Positions 1-7,488 of a DNA stretch of 64,000 bases are shown one piece after another (position 1 is the stretch's first letter; each line of letters starts with the position of its first letter). This DNA is from Mangrovibacterium diazotrophicum (GTDB taxonomy: Bacteria; Bacteroidota; Bacteroidia; Bacteroidales; Prolixibacteraceae). The position numbers and the translations under genes are program-made. The stretch lies in the NCBI RefSeq assembly GCF_003610535.1, contig NZ_RAPN01000004.1, forward strand, positions 186,001 through 250,000, given 5' to 3'. The notes beneath the pieces were generated by a model. It was not told the DNA's origin, searched no databases, and saw only the letters and a list, made by a program, of their open reading frames with translations.

Positions 1-37
1 AAGAACATTTACGCTTGGAATTAATGTGTCATTCTAA
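1..37 (+). CDS. SusC/RagA-type TonB-dependent receptor, last 11 codons only
   Basis: Reading from base 2 gives R-T-F-T-L-G-I-N-V-S-F followed by TAA at 35-37. This is the usual ending of SusC-type outer-membrane transporters: a last beta-strand closing with an aromatic residue recognised by the barrel assembly machinery. The SusD partner starts 13 bases later, as expected for a susCD pair. The rest of the gene lies upstream of the window. Family assignment is an inference from 11 residues plus context, but the context is strong. It would import pectin oligosaccharides across the outer membrane with the SusD lipoprotein as lid. Confidence 0.85.
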   Translation, partial: RTFTLGINVSF

Positions 38-50
38 ATAATAATTGAAA

Positions 51-1586
51 ATGAAAACATACAAAATATTAATAGCTTTAGCTTGTGCAAGCTTGGTTTA
101 TACTTCGTGCACCGATCTGGATGAAGTTACTTATGGCCAACTTTCACCAACGACATATTATCAGAATGAAACTGAAGCCCTTTCTTCTGTGGTTGGTGTA
201 TACAGCCTTTTGGGCAATCTACATTCCGCCGGAGGCGATGGCTGGCGTTTTACCGAATACGGAACTGATGAGTTCTTCTGCCCGGGTAAAGCAAGTGGTG
301 GCTGGTATGATCAAGGCGTTGACGAGGTTATGACTCATAACTGTACTTCAAGCAACGGTCGTATGGTAACTGCATGGAATACGATTTTTAAGGAAATCGG
401 CGCAGCAAACGCTGTTTTGGAAAGCTTGGAAGCTTCACCTAATGCTGATGACTTAACGGCCATGATTGCAGAAGTTCGGGCTCTGAGAGCTTTTGGGTAT
501 ATGCGTGCCATGGATTTCTGGGGTAATGTGCCAATTTTTACCGATGCACGGGTTGAGTCAACCAATTTGCCAAGCACAAATACGCGTGCCGAAGTATACC
601 AGTTTGTTGTTGACGAATTTACAGCAGCTGCTGCCGATCTTCCATCGGTTACAACAGTTGACAGAGATGCCTATTACCCTCGTTTGACAAAAGAATCGGT
701 TTATACTGCTTTGGCTGAAGTCTATCTAAATTCCGAGATTTATTCGGGGACTGCAGATTATAGCAGTTGCTTAGAGATGTGCAACAATGTGATTAGCACG
801 AATGCCTTTTCGCTGCAGTCAAGTGTTGGAGATTGTTTCCTATCATCCAACGAAAATAATTCGGAAGTGATCACAGCCATTTCGGTAGATCCAGCCAAAG
901 GAGTGGGCGGTAACCAGTTTATCTTGTATGCTCAACCAGCCCTCGACCAGCAAAAATATGGCTTGGGTTTCGGTCCTGCCAATGGTTATTGCTTTGATGA
1001 TACAGCTTTGGAACGCTATGAAGATGGCGACGACCGGTTGCTGTTGTTGGAATACGGTCCTCAATACTACCTGGATGGCGTGACTCCGCTTGCCGACTCG
1101 AAAGGCGTTCAGTTGAATTTAATCACATTGGTTGAGCCTACCCGTATGGCAATTGCGGATAATGAAGGTTATAAAGTGTTGAAGTATTCACCGGTCGGTG
1201 CCACCTTCACAAGCTATAATGCGGATAATGATTATGTCGTTGACCGTTATGCGAACGTTTTGCTGATGAAAGCAGAAGCCCTGACCCGACTAGGGCAGGA
1301 TGCAACTACTGCATTAAGTCTTGTAAACCAAATTCGGGAAAGAAGCAATTGTGTTGCTTTAACAAGTCTGACATTGGACGACATTGACAAGGAAAGAGCA
1401 CGTGAATTGATTTGGGAAGGAAAACGCCGGGCGGATATGATCCGTTTTGGGACTTATTTTACAAGTACCTGGTTCTACAAACAAAACGTTGAAGATCCGG
1501 TTGCGGATGCTTGGAGAGGTCTTTATCCAATCCCCGACATTCAAATAACAAACAATCCAAACCTGGTGCAAAACCCGGGATATTAA
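51..1586 (+). CDS. SusD/RagB-family glycan-binding outer-membrane lipoprotein
   Basis: Surface lipoprotein that captures oligosaccharides for the SusC transporter encoded immediately upstream. The ATG at 51 is preferred over an in-frame TTG at 45 because it begins the signal peptide directly. The lipobox LVYTSC places the modified cysteine at residue 20. The 511-residue length fits the family. The C-terminal part contains the typical RADMIRFGTY segment and the ending YPIPDIQITNNPNLVQNPGY, both family hallmarks. The downstream pectinase genes suggest pectin fragments as ligand (inference). A strong terminator follows the stop codon, so susCD may be transcribed apart from the enzyme genes or with partial readthrough. 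Confidence 0.95.
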   Translation: MKTYKILIALACASLVYTSCTDLDEVTYGQLSPTTYYQNETEALSSVVGVYSLLGNLHSAGGDGWRFTEYGTDEFFCPGKASGGWYDQGVDEVMTHNCTSSNGRMVTAWNTIFKEIGAANAVLESLEASPNADDLTAMIAEVRALRAFGYMRAMDFWGNVPIFTDARVESTNLPSTNTRAEVYQFVVDEFTAAAADLPSVTTVDRDAYYPRLTKESVYTALAEVYLNSEIYSGTADYSSCLEMCNNVISTNAFSLQSSVGDCFLSSNENNSEVITAISVDPAKGVGGNQFILYAQPALDQQKYGLGFGPANGYCFDDTALERYEDGDDRLLLLEYGPQYYLDGVTPLADSKGVQLNLITLVEPTRMAIADNEGYKVLKYSPVGATFTSYNADNDYVVDRYANVLLMKAEALTRLGQDATTALSLVNQIRERSNCVALTSLTLDDIDKERARELIWEGKRRADMIRFGTYFTSTWFYKQNVEDPVADAWRGLYPIPDIQITNNPNLVQNPGY

Positions 1587-1605
1587 AATTCAATTTAGGC
1601 ATAAC

Positions 1606-1646
1606 ACAGAGGGCCGTCTTTAATCGGACGGTCCTCTGTTGCTTTT
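1606..1646 (+). terminator. Rho-independent-type hairpin after susD
   Basis: A 13-base stem (1606-1618 with 1627-1639, one G-U pair) encloses an 8-base loop. The T-run after it is short (TTGCTTTT). It begins 20 bases after the susD stop codon. It probably attenuates transcription between susCD and the enzyme genes. Confidence 0.75.
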
Positions 1647-1756
1647 GGCGCCTGACCTTCACCGAATTGTTGTAATATTCGCTGCCTTTGGTAATTTATA
1701 GTACGAGGTTTGACGCGACGAACCTATCGAAATAACCAGTTTGTATTTGAGTTAAA

Positions 1757-1771
1757 GTGAAGTGACTTCAC
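1757..1771. promoter_or_regulatory. 15-base perfect palindrome, candidate operator
   Basis: GTGAAGTGACTTCAC is a perfect 7-base inverted repeat around a central G. It lies in the 307-base gap between susD and the esterase gene, 123 bases before the esterase start. Apart from the terminator and this palindrome I see nothing certain in the gap. An operator role is inference; no matching regulator gene is adjacent. Confidence 0.4.
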
Positions 1772-1893
1772 CTAAGTCCGGACTGGTGATTTGTCCCCCC
1801 GAATGTGTTGATTGGTCAACGTTTTTGTCAGCTAATCTTCCGTAGCTTTGATTAACTAAATCAAAATCAATTATTGCTTGAACCTGAATAGTC

Positions 1894-2886
1894 ATGAAGA
1901 AAATCTTAATCACCCTTAGTTTTCTTGCTTTTCTTTCAACTTTAGCCAGTGCTCAAACCTGGAACCCGGCGATTCCCCGTGATACCAGTTTTACGATTTA
2001 CAGTAACTGGCAGAAGTGGAAAAAGAGCTATCCCGATGCTAAACCTGCGAAAGTGGTTATTGCCGAAAACGTGCAGGCCAACTACGATGTGGTTTATACA
2101 ACACTGAAAGGCACTCCCTACGGCGATCGTGATTTGCACATGGATATCTTCAGTCCGAAACAGAATGGCAAGTATCCGGCCGTACTTTTGGTGCACGGAG
2201 GTGCCTGGGCAACCGGCAGCAAAGCCAATCAGGCGCCGATTGCGGCGTACCTGGCGTCGAAAGGTTATGTGGCGGTAGCGGTTGAGTACCAATTGGTGCT
2301 TGAAGCAACTTATCCGGCAGCGGTTTATAACATCAAATCTGCGATCCGTTACTTACGGGCTAACGCTGAAAAACTGAATATCGATCCTGACAAAATAGCA
2401 ATTGGCGGTTCCTCTGCCGGTGGGCAGTTGGCGTGTCTGGTCGGTTTGACGGGAGACCTTGAGAAGTTCGAAGGAGAGCAGGGGAATGAAGGATTTTCAA
2501 CTTCCGTACAAGCTATTGTTGATATGGATGGTGTGATTGATTTCATGGCACCGTGGTCGTTGAAAAGTGAGCGGAAGCCGGACTCCTATGATGTGCGCTG
2601 GCTCGAAGGCGACTTTTACCAACGACCGGATCGCTGGAAAGAAGCTTCCCCAATCTTTTGGGCAAACGAAAAGATGCCGCCCATGCTTTTTCTAACCAGT
2701 CCCCATCCGCGCTTTACAGCCGGAATGAACGAACTTACCGCCATGATGGACTACTGGGGAATTTACCACGAGAAGCACACTTTCGATATCAAATACCACG
2801 CGTTTTGGTTGGTTGAACCCTGGTTTGACGAAACGGTTGTTTACATCGAAAAATTCCTCGACAAAGTTCTAAAAAAGGAAGAATAA
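1894..2886 (+). CDS. Exported alpha/beta hydrolase, probable pectin or hemicellulose esterase
   Basis: A 330-residue serine hydrolase with a signal peptide (about residues 1-20, ending ASAQ). HGGAW (101-105) forms the oxyanion hole as in the esterase/lipase (BD-FAE-like) families. GGSSAGG (171-177) is the nucleophile elbow with Ser174, and His302 in KYHAFWL is the likely catalytic histidine. Its place between susCD and pectinases suggests removal of acetyl or other acyl groups from pectin (inference). Oddly, where relatives usually carry the catalytic acid in a DxxVP-like segment, this protein reads TSPHPRFTAG, so the acid must come from elsewhere or the mechanism differs. A ferulic acid esterase or xylan acetylesterase is an alternative. 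Confidence 0.85.
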   Translation: MKKILITLSFLAFLSTLASAQTWNPAIPRDTSFTIYSNWQKWKKSYPDAKPAKVVIAENVQANYDVVYTTLKGTPYGDRDLHMDIFSPKQNGKYPAVLLVHGGAWATGSKANQAPIAAYLASKGYVAVAVEYQLVLEATYPAAVYNIKSAIRYLRANAEKLNIDPDKIAIGGSSAGGQLACLVGLTGDLEKFEGEQGNEGFSTSVQAIVDMDGVIDFMAPWSLKSERKPDSYDVRWLEGDFYQRPDRWKEASPIFWANEKMPPMLFLTSPHPRFTAGMNELTAMMDYWGIYHEKHTFDIKYHAFWLVEPWFDETVVYIEKFLDKVLKKEE

Positions 2887-3135
2887 GATTCGGGCTTTGT
2901 ACCACCGTTTTGTGTCCTTTTAAGGGAATGTAAATTGGCGATGATAAGTCGGTCTGAGTTATTCAAGGCAATGCCGGTGCTCCTAATAAGATGAAGTGTA
3001 ATCTGAATACTGGTCACTGCGACTGATCACTACTAGCAGCACGTCTCTGTCATTTTATCCCCGCTGTTGTATCAATATGCCACCCCCTGTTCTCACCGCT
3101 GTTGGTACCTTTACAGACAACTAACAAACCAAGAA

Positions 3136-4527
3136 ATGAATCACATCGCAAATCGTTTTAGACTGTTATTTGTAACACTGCTTTTGGGGACCACAGTCGC
3201 AGCTACAGCAGCTGTCCCTTTGAAATCTTCAGAAAAACAAATTGCATTTCCTGGTGCTGAAGGCTGTGGGAAATATACCACCGGAGGTCGTGGCGGAAAA
3301 GTGATTGCCGTCACAAACCTGAATGATTCGGGGGAAGGAAGCCTGCGGGCTGCCCTAAACGAAGAAGGAATACGGACAATCATTTTTCAAGTGTCCGGAA
3401 CAATAGCGCTGAAATCGGAGCTGCGGGTTCGCTACGGCAATTTTACCCTGGCAGGTCAAACTGCCCCGGGCGATGGTATTTGCGTTGCGGGCTACCCCGT
3501 TCTGATTGATGTCGACAATGTGATTATCCGCTACATGCGCTTCCGCTTGGGCGATGAAAATAAGGTAGAAGCGGACGCCATGTCGATTCGACATTCAAAA
3601 AATATTCTGATTGACCACTGCAGCTTCAGTTGGGCAACCGACGAATGTGCGTCGCTTTACGAGATGCACGAGTCAACCGTGCAATGGTGCATTATTTCGG
3701 AAGCACTGAACAACTCGGTTCACCGCAAAGGAGAACATGGTTACGGTGGTATTTGGGGAGGCGAAAATGTGAGCTTCCATCACAACCTGTTTGCACACAA
3801 TTCGAGTCGAAACCCACGCTTCAACGGTTCGCGCTACAATGTGCCCTGGACCGATGTGGTCGACTTCCGCAATAACGTCATCTACAACTGGAAAGTAAAC
3901 AGCACTTATGCCGGCGAAAAGGCCGAGCAAAATATGGTCGCCAATTATTACAAACCCGGTCCGGCGACTCCGGAAAAGCTTTCACATCGCATTTTTAATG
4001 TTTTTAGGGCGAAGGACGATTTGCCCTTTGGTCAGTTCTACATTGCCGATAACTACGTGTTTGAAAATGAAAAGGTGACTAAGGACAATTGGAACGGAGG
4101 TGTTGATCTGGATGAGGGAGCCGTTCTGGAAAAGGCGAAATCGGACAATCCTTTTCCGTTTTGCCCGATTGAGCAGGAAACAGCACAGGAAGCTTATCTG
4201 TCGGTGTTAAAAGGCAGTGGTGATAGCTTTGTCCGCGATGCGGTGGATCAGCGGATCGTAAAAGAAGTGGAGACCGGAACGGCGACGTTTCGTGGCTCAC
4301 GGGGAAATTTGCCCGGAATTATCGATTCGCAAACCGATGTTGGTGGCTACCCTGAATTGAAATCCAAACCCGCGCCGAAAGATACCGATGGCGACGGCAT
4401 ACCCGATAAATGGGAAGAGCAAAAAGGATTAAATCCGAAAGATGCAGCAGATGGCTCAGCCTATAAATTGTCGGATGACTATACGAATTTGGAAGTGTAC
4501 TTAAACGAATTAGTTGCAACTAAATAA
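3136..4527 (+). CDS. Polysaccharide lyase family 1, exported pectate lyase
   Basis: Cleaves de-esterified homogalacturonan by beta-elimination. The ATG at 3136 is chosen because it starts a clean signal peptide; an in-frame TTG at 3067 would add 23 residues before it. The mature protein opens with AFPGAEGCGKYTTGGRGG, typical of Bacteroidota PL1. Further family features are the SLRAAL and QTAPGDG segments and the RNPRF motif (225-229) carrying the probable catalytic arginine. The last 50 residues contain DTDGDGIPDKW, a calcium-binding thrombospondin-3-like segment common at the end of these lyases. It lies 33 bases before the next gene in what reads as one operon of five pectin enzymes. Confidence 0.93.
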   Translation: MNHIANRFRLLFVTLLLGTTVAATAAVPLKSSEKQIAFPGAEGCGKYTTGGRGGKVIAVTNLNDSGEGSLRAALNEEGIRTIIFQVSGTIALKSELRVRYGNFTLAGQTAPGDGICVAGYPVLIDVDNVIIRYMRFRLGDENKVEADAMSIRHSKNILIDHCSFSWATDECASLYEMHESTVQWCIISEALNNSVHRKGEHGYGGIWGGENVSFHHNLFAHNSSRNPRFNGSRYNVPWTDVVDFRNNVIYNWKVNSTYAGEKAEQNMVANYYKPGPATPEKLSHRIFNVFRAKDDLPFGQFYIADNYVFENEKVTKDNWNGGVDLDEGAVLEKAKSDNPFPFCPIEQETAQEAYLSVLKGSGDSFVRDAVDQRIVKEVETGTATFRGSRGNLPGIIDSQTDVGGYPELKSKPAPKDTDGDGIPDKWEEQKGLNPKDAADGSAYKLSDDYTNLEVYLNELVATK

Positions 4528-4560
4528 TCAAAGGAATAAAACGAGAATTCCATCCCAATT

Positions 4561-5547
4561 ATGAAAAGATTACAAATTTTACTGCTCGCTTTGCTGGCGG
4601 GGTTTATGGTTGAGGCGAAGGATGTTAAAGCCGACTTTATCGTGGATCAGTCGGGCACTGGCGATTTTAAAACGGTTCAGGAAGCCATTGATGCTGTTCC
4701 CGATTTTCGGAAGAATGAAACGGTCGTTCTCATTAAAAACGGGATTTACAAAGAGAAACTGGTTTTACCAACCAGCAAACGCCAGGTCACTTTTATTGGC
4801 GAGAATAAAATGAAAACGATCATCACCTACGACGATTACGCGCAAAAAATGAATGTTTTTGGCGAAGAAAAAGGAACGACCGGTTCATCGGGCTTTTTCA
4901 TTTTCGCCGATGATTTTAAAGCCGAAAATATCACTTTCGAAAATTCGTCCGGTCCGGTAGGGCAAGCTGTGGCAGTGCGCATATCCGGCGACAAAATCAT
5001 TTTCAACAATTGTCGCTTCCTGGGAAATCAGGATACACTGTATCCGCAAGGCGATCGTAGCCGGCAGTATTACAAAAATTGCTACATCGAAGGAACAGTC
5101 GACTTCATTTTTGGTTGGTCGATTGCGGTGTTCGATAACTGCGAAATCTTCTGTAAAACGAGTGGATACGTCACAGCAGCTTCAACCCAGGAAACCAACA
5201 AATACGGATTTGTTTTCCGGAACTGCAATATCACGGGTGATGCTGAAGACAGCACCTTTTTCCTGGGACGTCCGTGGCGTCCGTATTCAAATGTGGTTTA
5301 CCTGAATTGTAATCTGGGAGCGCAAATTAAAGCGGAAGGTTGGAACAATTGGGGAAAAGAAAGCAACGAGGAAACTGCTTTTTATGCCGAATATAGAAGT
5401 ACCGGTCCGGGAGCAAATGCGGAAGCACGTGCGGCCTGGTCTCATCAGCTGACCGATGAAGAAGCCGATCAGTACACCTTGAAAAACATTTTCGGTTCGG
5501 AGTCAGTTTCTCCGGCTTTTGCTGACGACTGGATTCCGGAACTCTAA
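4561..5547 (+). CDS. Pectin methylesterase (CE8), first copy
   Basis: Hydrolyses methyl esters of galacturonan, releasing methanol and making the polymer a substrate for the PL1 and GH28 enzymes nearby. A 328-residue parallel beta-helix enzyme with an N-terminal signal peptide. The CE8 set is complete: Gln135 in GQAV, Gln157-Asp158 in NQDTLY (acid/base), Asp181 in VDFIFG (nucleophile) and Arg237/Trp239 in GRPWR. The stop codon abuts the start of the CE12 gene (TAAATG), so translation is probably coupled. A second, distinct CE8 lies two genes downstream, which suggests different ester patterns or cell locations. Confidence 0.95.
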   Translation: MKRLQILLLALLAGFMVEAKDVKADFIVDQSGTGDFKTVQEAIDAVPDFRKNETVVLIKNGIYKEKLVLPTSKRQVTFIGENKMKTIITYDDYAQKMNVFGEEKGTTGSSGFFIFADDFKAENITFENSSGPVGQAVAVRISGDKIIFNNCRFLGNQDTLYPQGDRSRQYYKNCYIEGTVDFIFGWSIAVFDNCEIFCKTSGYVTAASTQETNKYGFVFRNCNITGDAEDSTFFLGRPWRPYSNVVYLNCNLGAQIKAEGWNNWGKESNEETAFYAEYRSTGPGANAEARAAWSHQLTDEEADQYTLKNIFGSESVSPAFADDWIPEL

Positions 5548-6354
5548 ATGAAATTGAAAATGAACAGAAAAATTATCGTATTTGCACTGGCCCTATTGGC
5601 TTTTGGATGTCAGCCCAAGTCACAGGAAGACGAAAACAAACGCCCGACGAAGATCTTTCTGATTGGCGACTCAACGGTTGCCGACTACAGTTTGGAAGAA
5701 AATTACAAGCAACAGAAATTCCCGATCACCGGATGGGGGCAGGTGTTTCAGGCGATTATGACCAAAGATAGCCTGGCAAAAATCAAAATTATTCCGGCCG
5801 ATTCTGTCATTGTGGACGACCGGGCAAAAGGAGGTCGCAGCACACGTACTTTTTTACAGGAAGGGCGGTGGCGCTCGGTTTACGACGAAATGCAACCTGG
5901 GGATTTTGTACTGATGCAATTTGGGCACAATGATGCTGCCGAAAATAAACCGGAGCGTTATGTGAATATCCAGGGATACAAGGAGTTTTTGCGTTTGTTT
6001 GTGGGCCAAACCCGGCAGAAAGGCGGTATCCCGGTATTGATTACTCCCGTAACCCGCAACTATCCCTGGGAAAATGACATTTTGTTGGGAACTGTTCACG
6101 GCGACTATCCCCGGGCAATGAAAGAGGTGGCGGATGAACTGAATGTTTATCTCATCGATCTCACATCCACCTCGGCCGAGCTGTTTACGCAAATCGGGAA
6201 GGAATATGTAAATGATCACTTTTTTATGAACCTGCCGGCAGGAGTTTACGAAGCTTATCCCGACGGACAAAACGATAACACTCACTTTCAGCCGGAAGGA
6301 GCGAAAGCCGTTGCCGGCTTAGTATTTGAAGGATTACAGAAACTAAAAAAATAA
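5548..6354 (+). CDS. Rhamnogalacturonan acetylesterase (CE12, SGNH hydrolase), lipoprotein
   Basis: Removes acetyl groups from rhamnogalacturonan. The 268-residue protein has a lipobox LAFGC (Cys21), so it is probably membrane-anchored. The SGNH blocks are visible: GDST at 40-43 with nucleophile Ser42, GHND at 126-129, and the C-terminal D243-x-x-H246 in DNTHF. The ATG at 5548 follows the CE8 stop directly; the ATG at 5560 (MNRKII) is an equally good start for the signal peptide. It lies between two CE8 genes, so this is a de-esterification block. The next gene starts 6 bases after its stop. Confidence 0.92.
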   Translation: MKLKMNRKIIVFALALLAFGCQPKSQEDENKRPTKIFLIGDSTVADYSLEENYKQQKFPITGWGQVFQAIMTKDSLAKIKIIPADSVIVDDRAKGGRSTRTFLQEGRWRSVYDEMQPGDFVLMQFGHNDAAENKPERYVNIQGYKEFLRLFVGQTRQKGGIPVLITPVTRNYPWENDILLGTVHGDYPRAMKEVADELNVYLIDLTSTSAELFTQIGKEYVNDHFFMNLPAGVYEAYPDGQNDNTHFQPEGAKAVAGLVFEGLQKLKK

Positions 6355-6360
6355 GAGAGA

Positions 6361-7350
6361 ATGAAAACTGTCAGAAAACTAGTTTTGATTTTAATCGCTG
6401 TCATGGGAATGATTGGCAGCAGCTTTGCCGACGTCAAATACGAAATGACTGTAGCGAAGGACGGAAGCGGCGATTTCACCAGCATTCAGGAAGCAATTAA
6501 TGCCACCAAAGCATTTCCGGATCAGCCAATCGTTATTCACATTCAAAAAGGTATTTACATCGAAAAAGTTCGGGTATATTCCTGGAATACGAAGTTGACT
6601 CTGAAGGGCGAAGACGCAAACGAAACGATCATTACCTATGACGATCATTTCGAGAAACTGAACCTGGGACGCAACAGTACTTTTCATACCTATACCCTAA
6701 AAGTTGAAGCGAATGATTTTATAGCCGAAAACCTGACCATCATTAATTCATCGGGCCCGGTTGGGCAGGCGGTGGCTTTGCATGTTGAAGGTGATCGTTG
6801 CCAGTTCCGGAACTGTCGTATTTTGGGACACCAGGACACGCTTTACGCAGCCGGCGAGGGGAGTCGTCAATACTACAAAGACTGTTTCATTGAAGGAACC
6901 ACGGATTTTATTTTCGGTGAAGCGATTGCTGTTTTCGACAACTGCACTATTAACAGCAAAAGCGATTCGTACGTAACTGCTGCGAGTACTGTCGAAAATC
7001 AACCTTTTGGCTATGTGTTCCTGAACTGCAAATTAACGGCTGATGAAGGTGTTTCGAAATGTTACCTGGGACGTCCCTGGCGCGATTATGCGAAAGTTGT
7101 TTACCTGAATTGCGAGTTGGGAGGCCATATTCTTCCCGAAGGCTGGTCGAACTGGGGCGGAACGCAGCGCGACCAAACTGCCTATTATGCCGAATACCAA
7201 AGTTCAGGAGCGGGTGCAAATACAGAACAGCGCATTAGTTGGTCGCATCAGCTGAGCGACAAAGAAGCAAAAGCGTACACGATTGAAAATATTTTCAACC
7301 CCGGAAATCGGGTTAAAAGCGGAACTGATAACTGGAATCCAGCGGAATAA
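6361..7350 (+). CDS. Pectin methylesterase (CE8), second copy
   Basis: A second CE8 enzyme of 329 residues with a Sec signal peptide (about residues 1-23, ending SSFA). Catalytic residues match the first copy: Gln136 in GQAV, Gln158-Asp159 in HQDTLY, Asp182 in TDFIFG and Arg238/Trp240 in GRPW. It is clearly diverged from the copy at 4561 (for example, a different segment after ITYDD), so it is a paralogue rather than a fresh duplication. It starts 6 bases after the CE12 gene and shares its operon. Products are methanol and low-methyl pectin. Confidence 0.95.
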   Translation: MKTVRKLVLILIAVMGMIGSSFADVKYEMTVAKDGSGDFTSIQEAINATKAFPDQPIVIHIQKGIYIEKVRVYSWNTKLTLKGEDANETIITYDDHFEKLNLGRNSTFHTYTLKVEANDFIAENLTIINSSGPVGQAVALHVEGDRCQFRNCRILGHQDTLYAAGEGSRQYYKDCFIEGTTDFIFGEAIAVFDNCTINSKSDSYVTAASTVENQPFGYVFLNCKLTADEGVSKCYLGRPWRDYAKVVYLNCELGGHILPEGWSNWGGTQRDQTAYYAEYQSSGAGANTEQRISWSHQLSDKEAKAYTIENIFNPGNRVKSGTDNWNPAE

Positions 7351-7449
7351 GTCATTCGTTGTCATTAATAGTTATTTCGTGGACAATTGGAGAAGAGAGT
7401 GCTTGCAATAAAATGACTACTGAATGACAATCAAATGACCATCTATGAC
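7351..7449. promoter_or_regulatory. Helically phased hexamer array upstream of the GH28 gene
   Basis: GTCATT occurs at 7351 and 7361. Its reverse complement AATGAC occurs at 7412, 7423 and 7434, followed by the near copy TATGAC at 7444. Spacings are 10, then 11, 11 and 10 bases, so sites within each block lie on one face of the helix. The array fills the 138-base gap before the polygalacturonase start. A multi-site regulator binding region is the simplest reading (inference). It may give the GH28 gene its own promoter control within the pectin locus. Confidence 0.5.
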
Positions 7450-7488
7450 GACATTCATTTAAAGACGAATACTCAATCACTATTTTAT

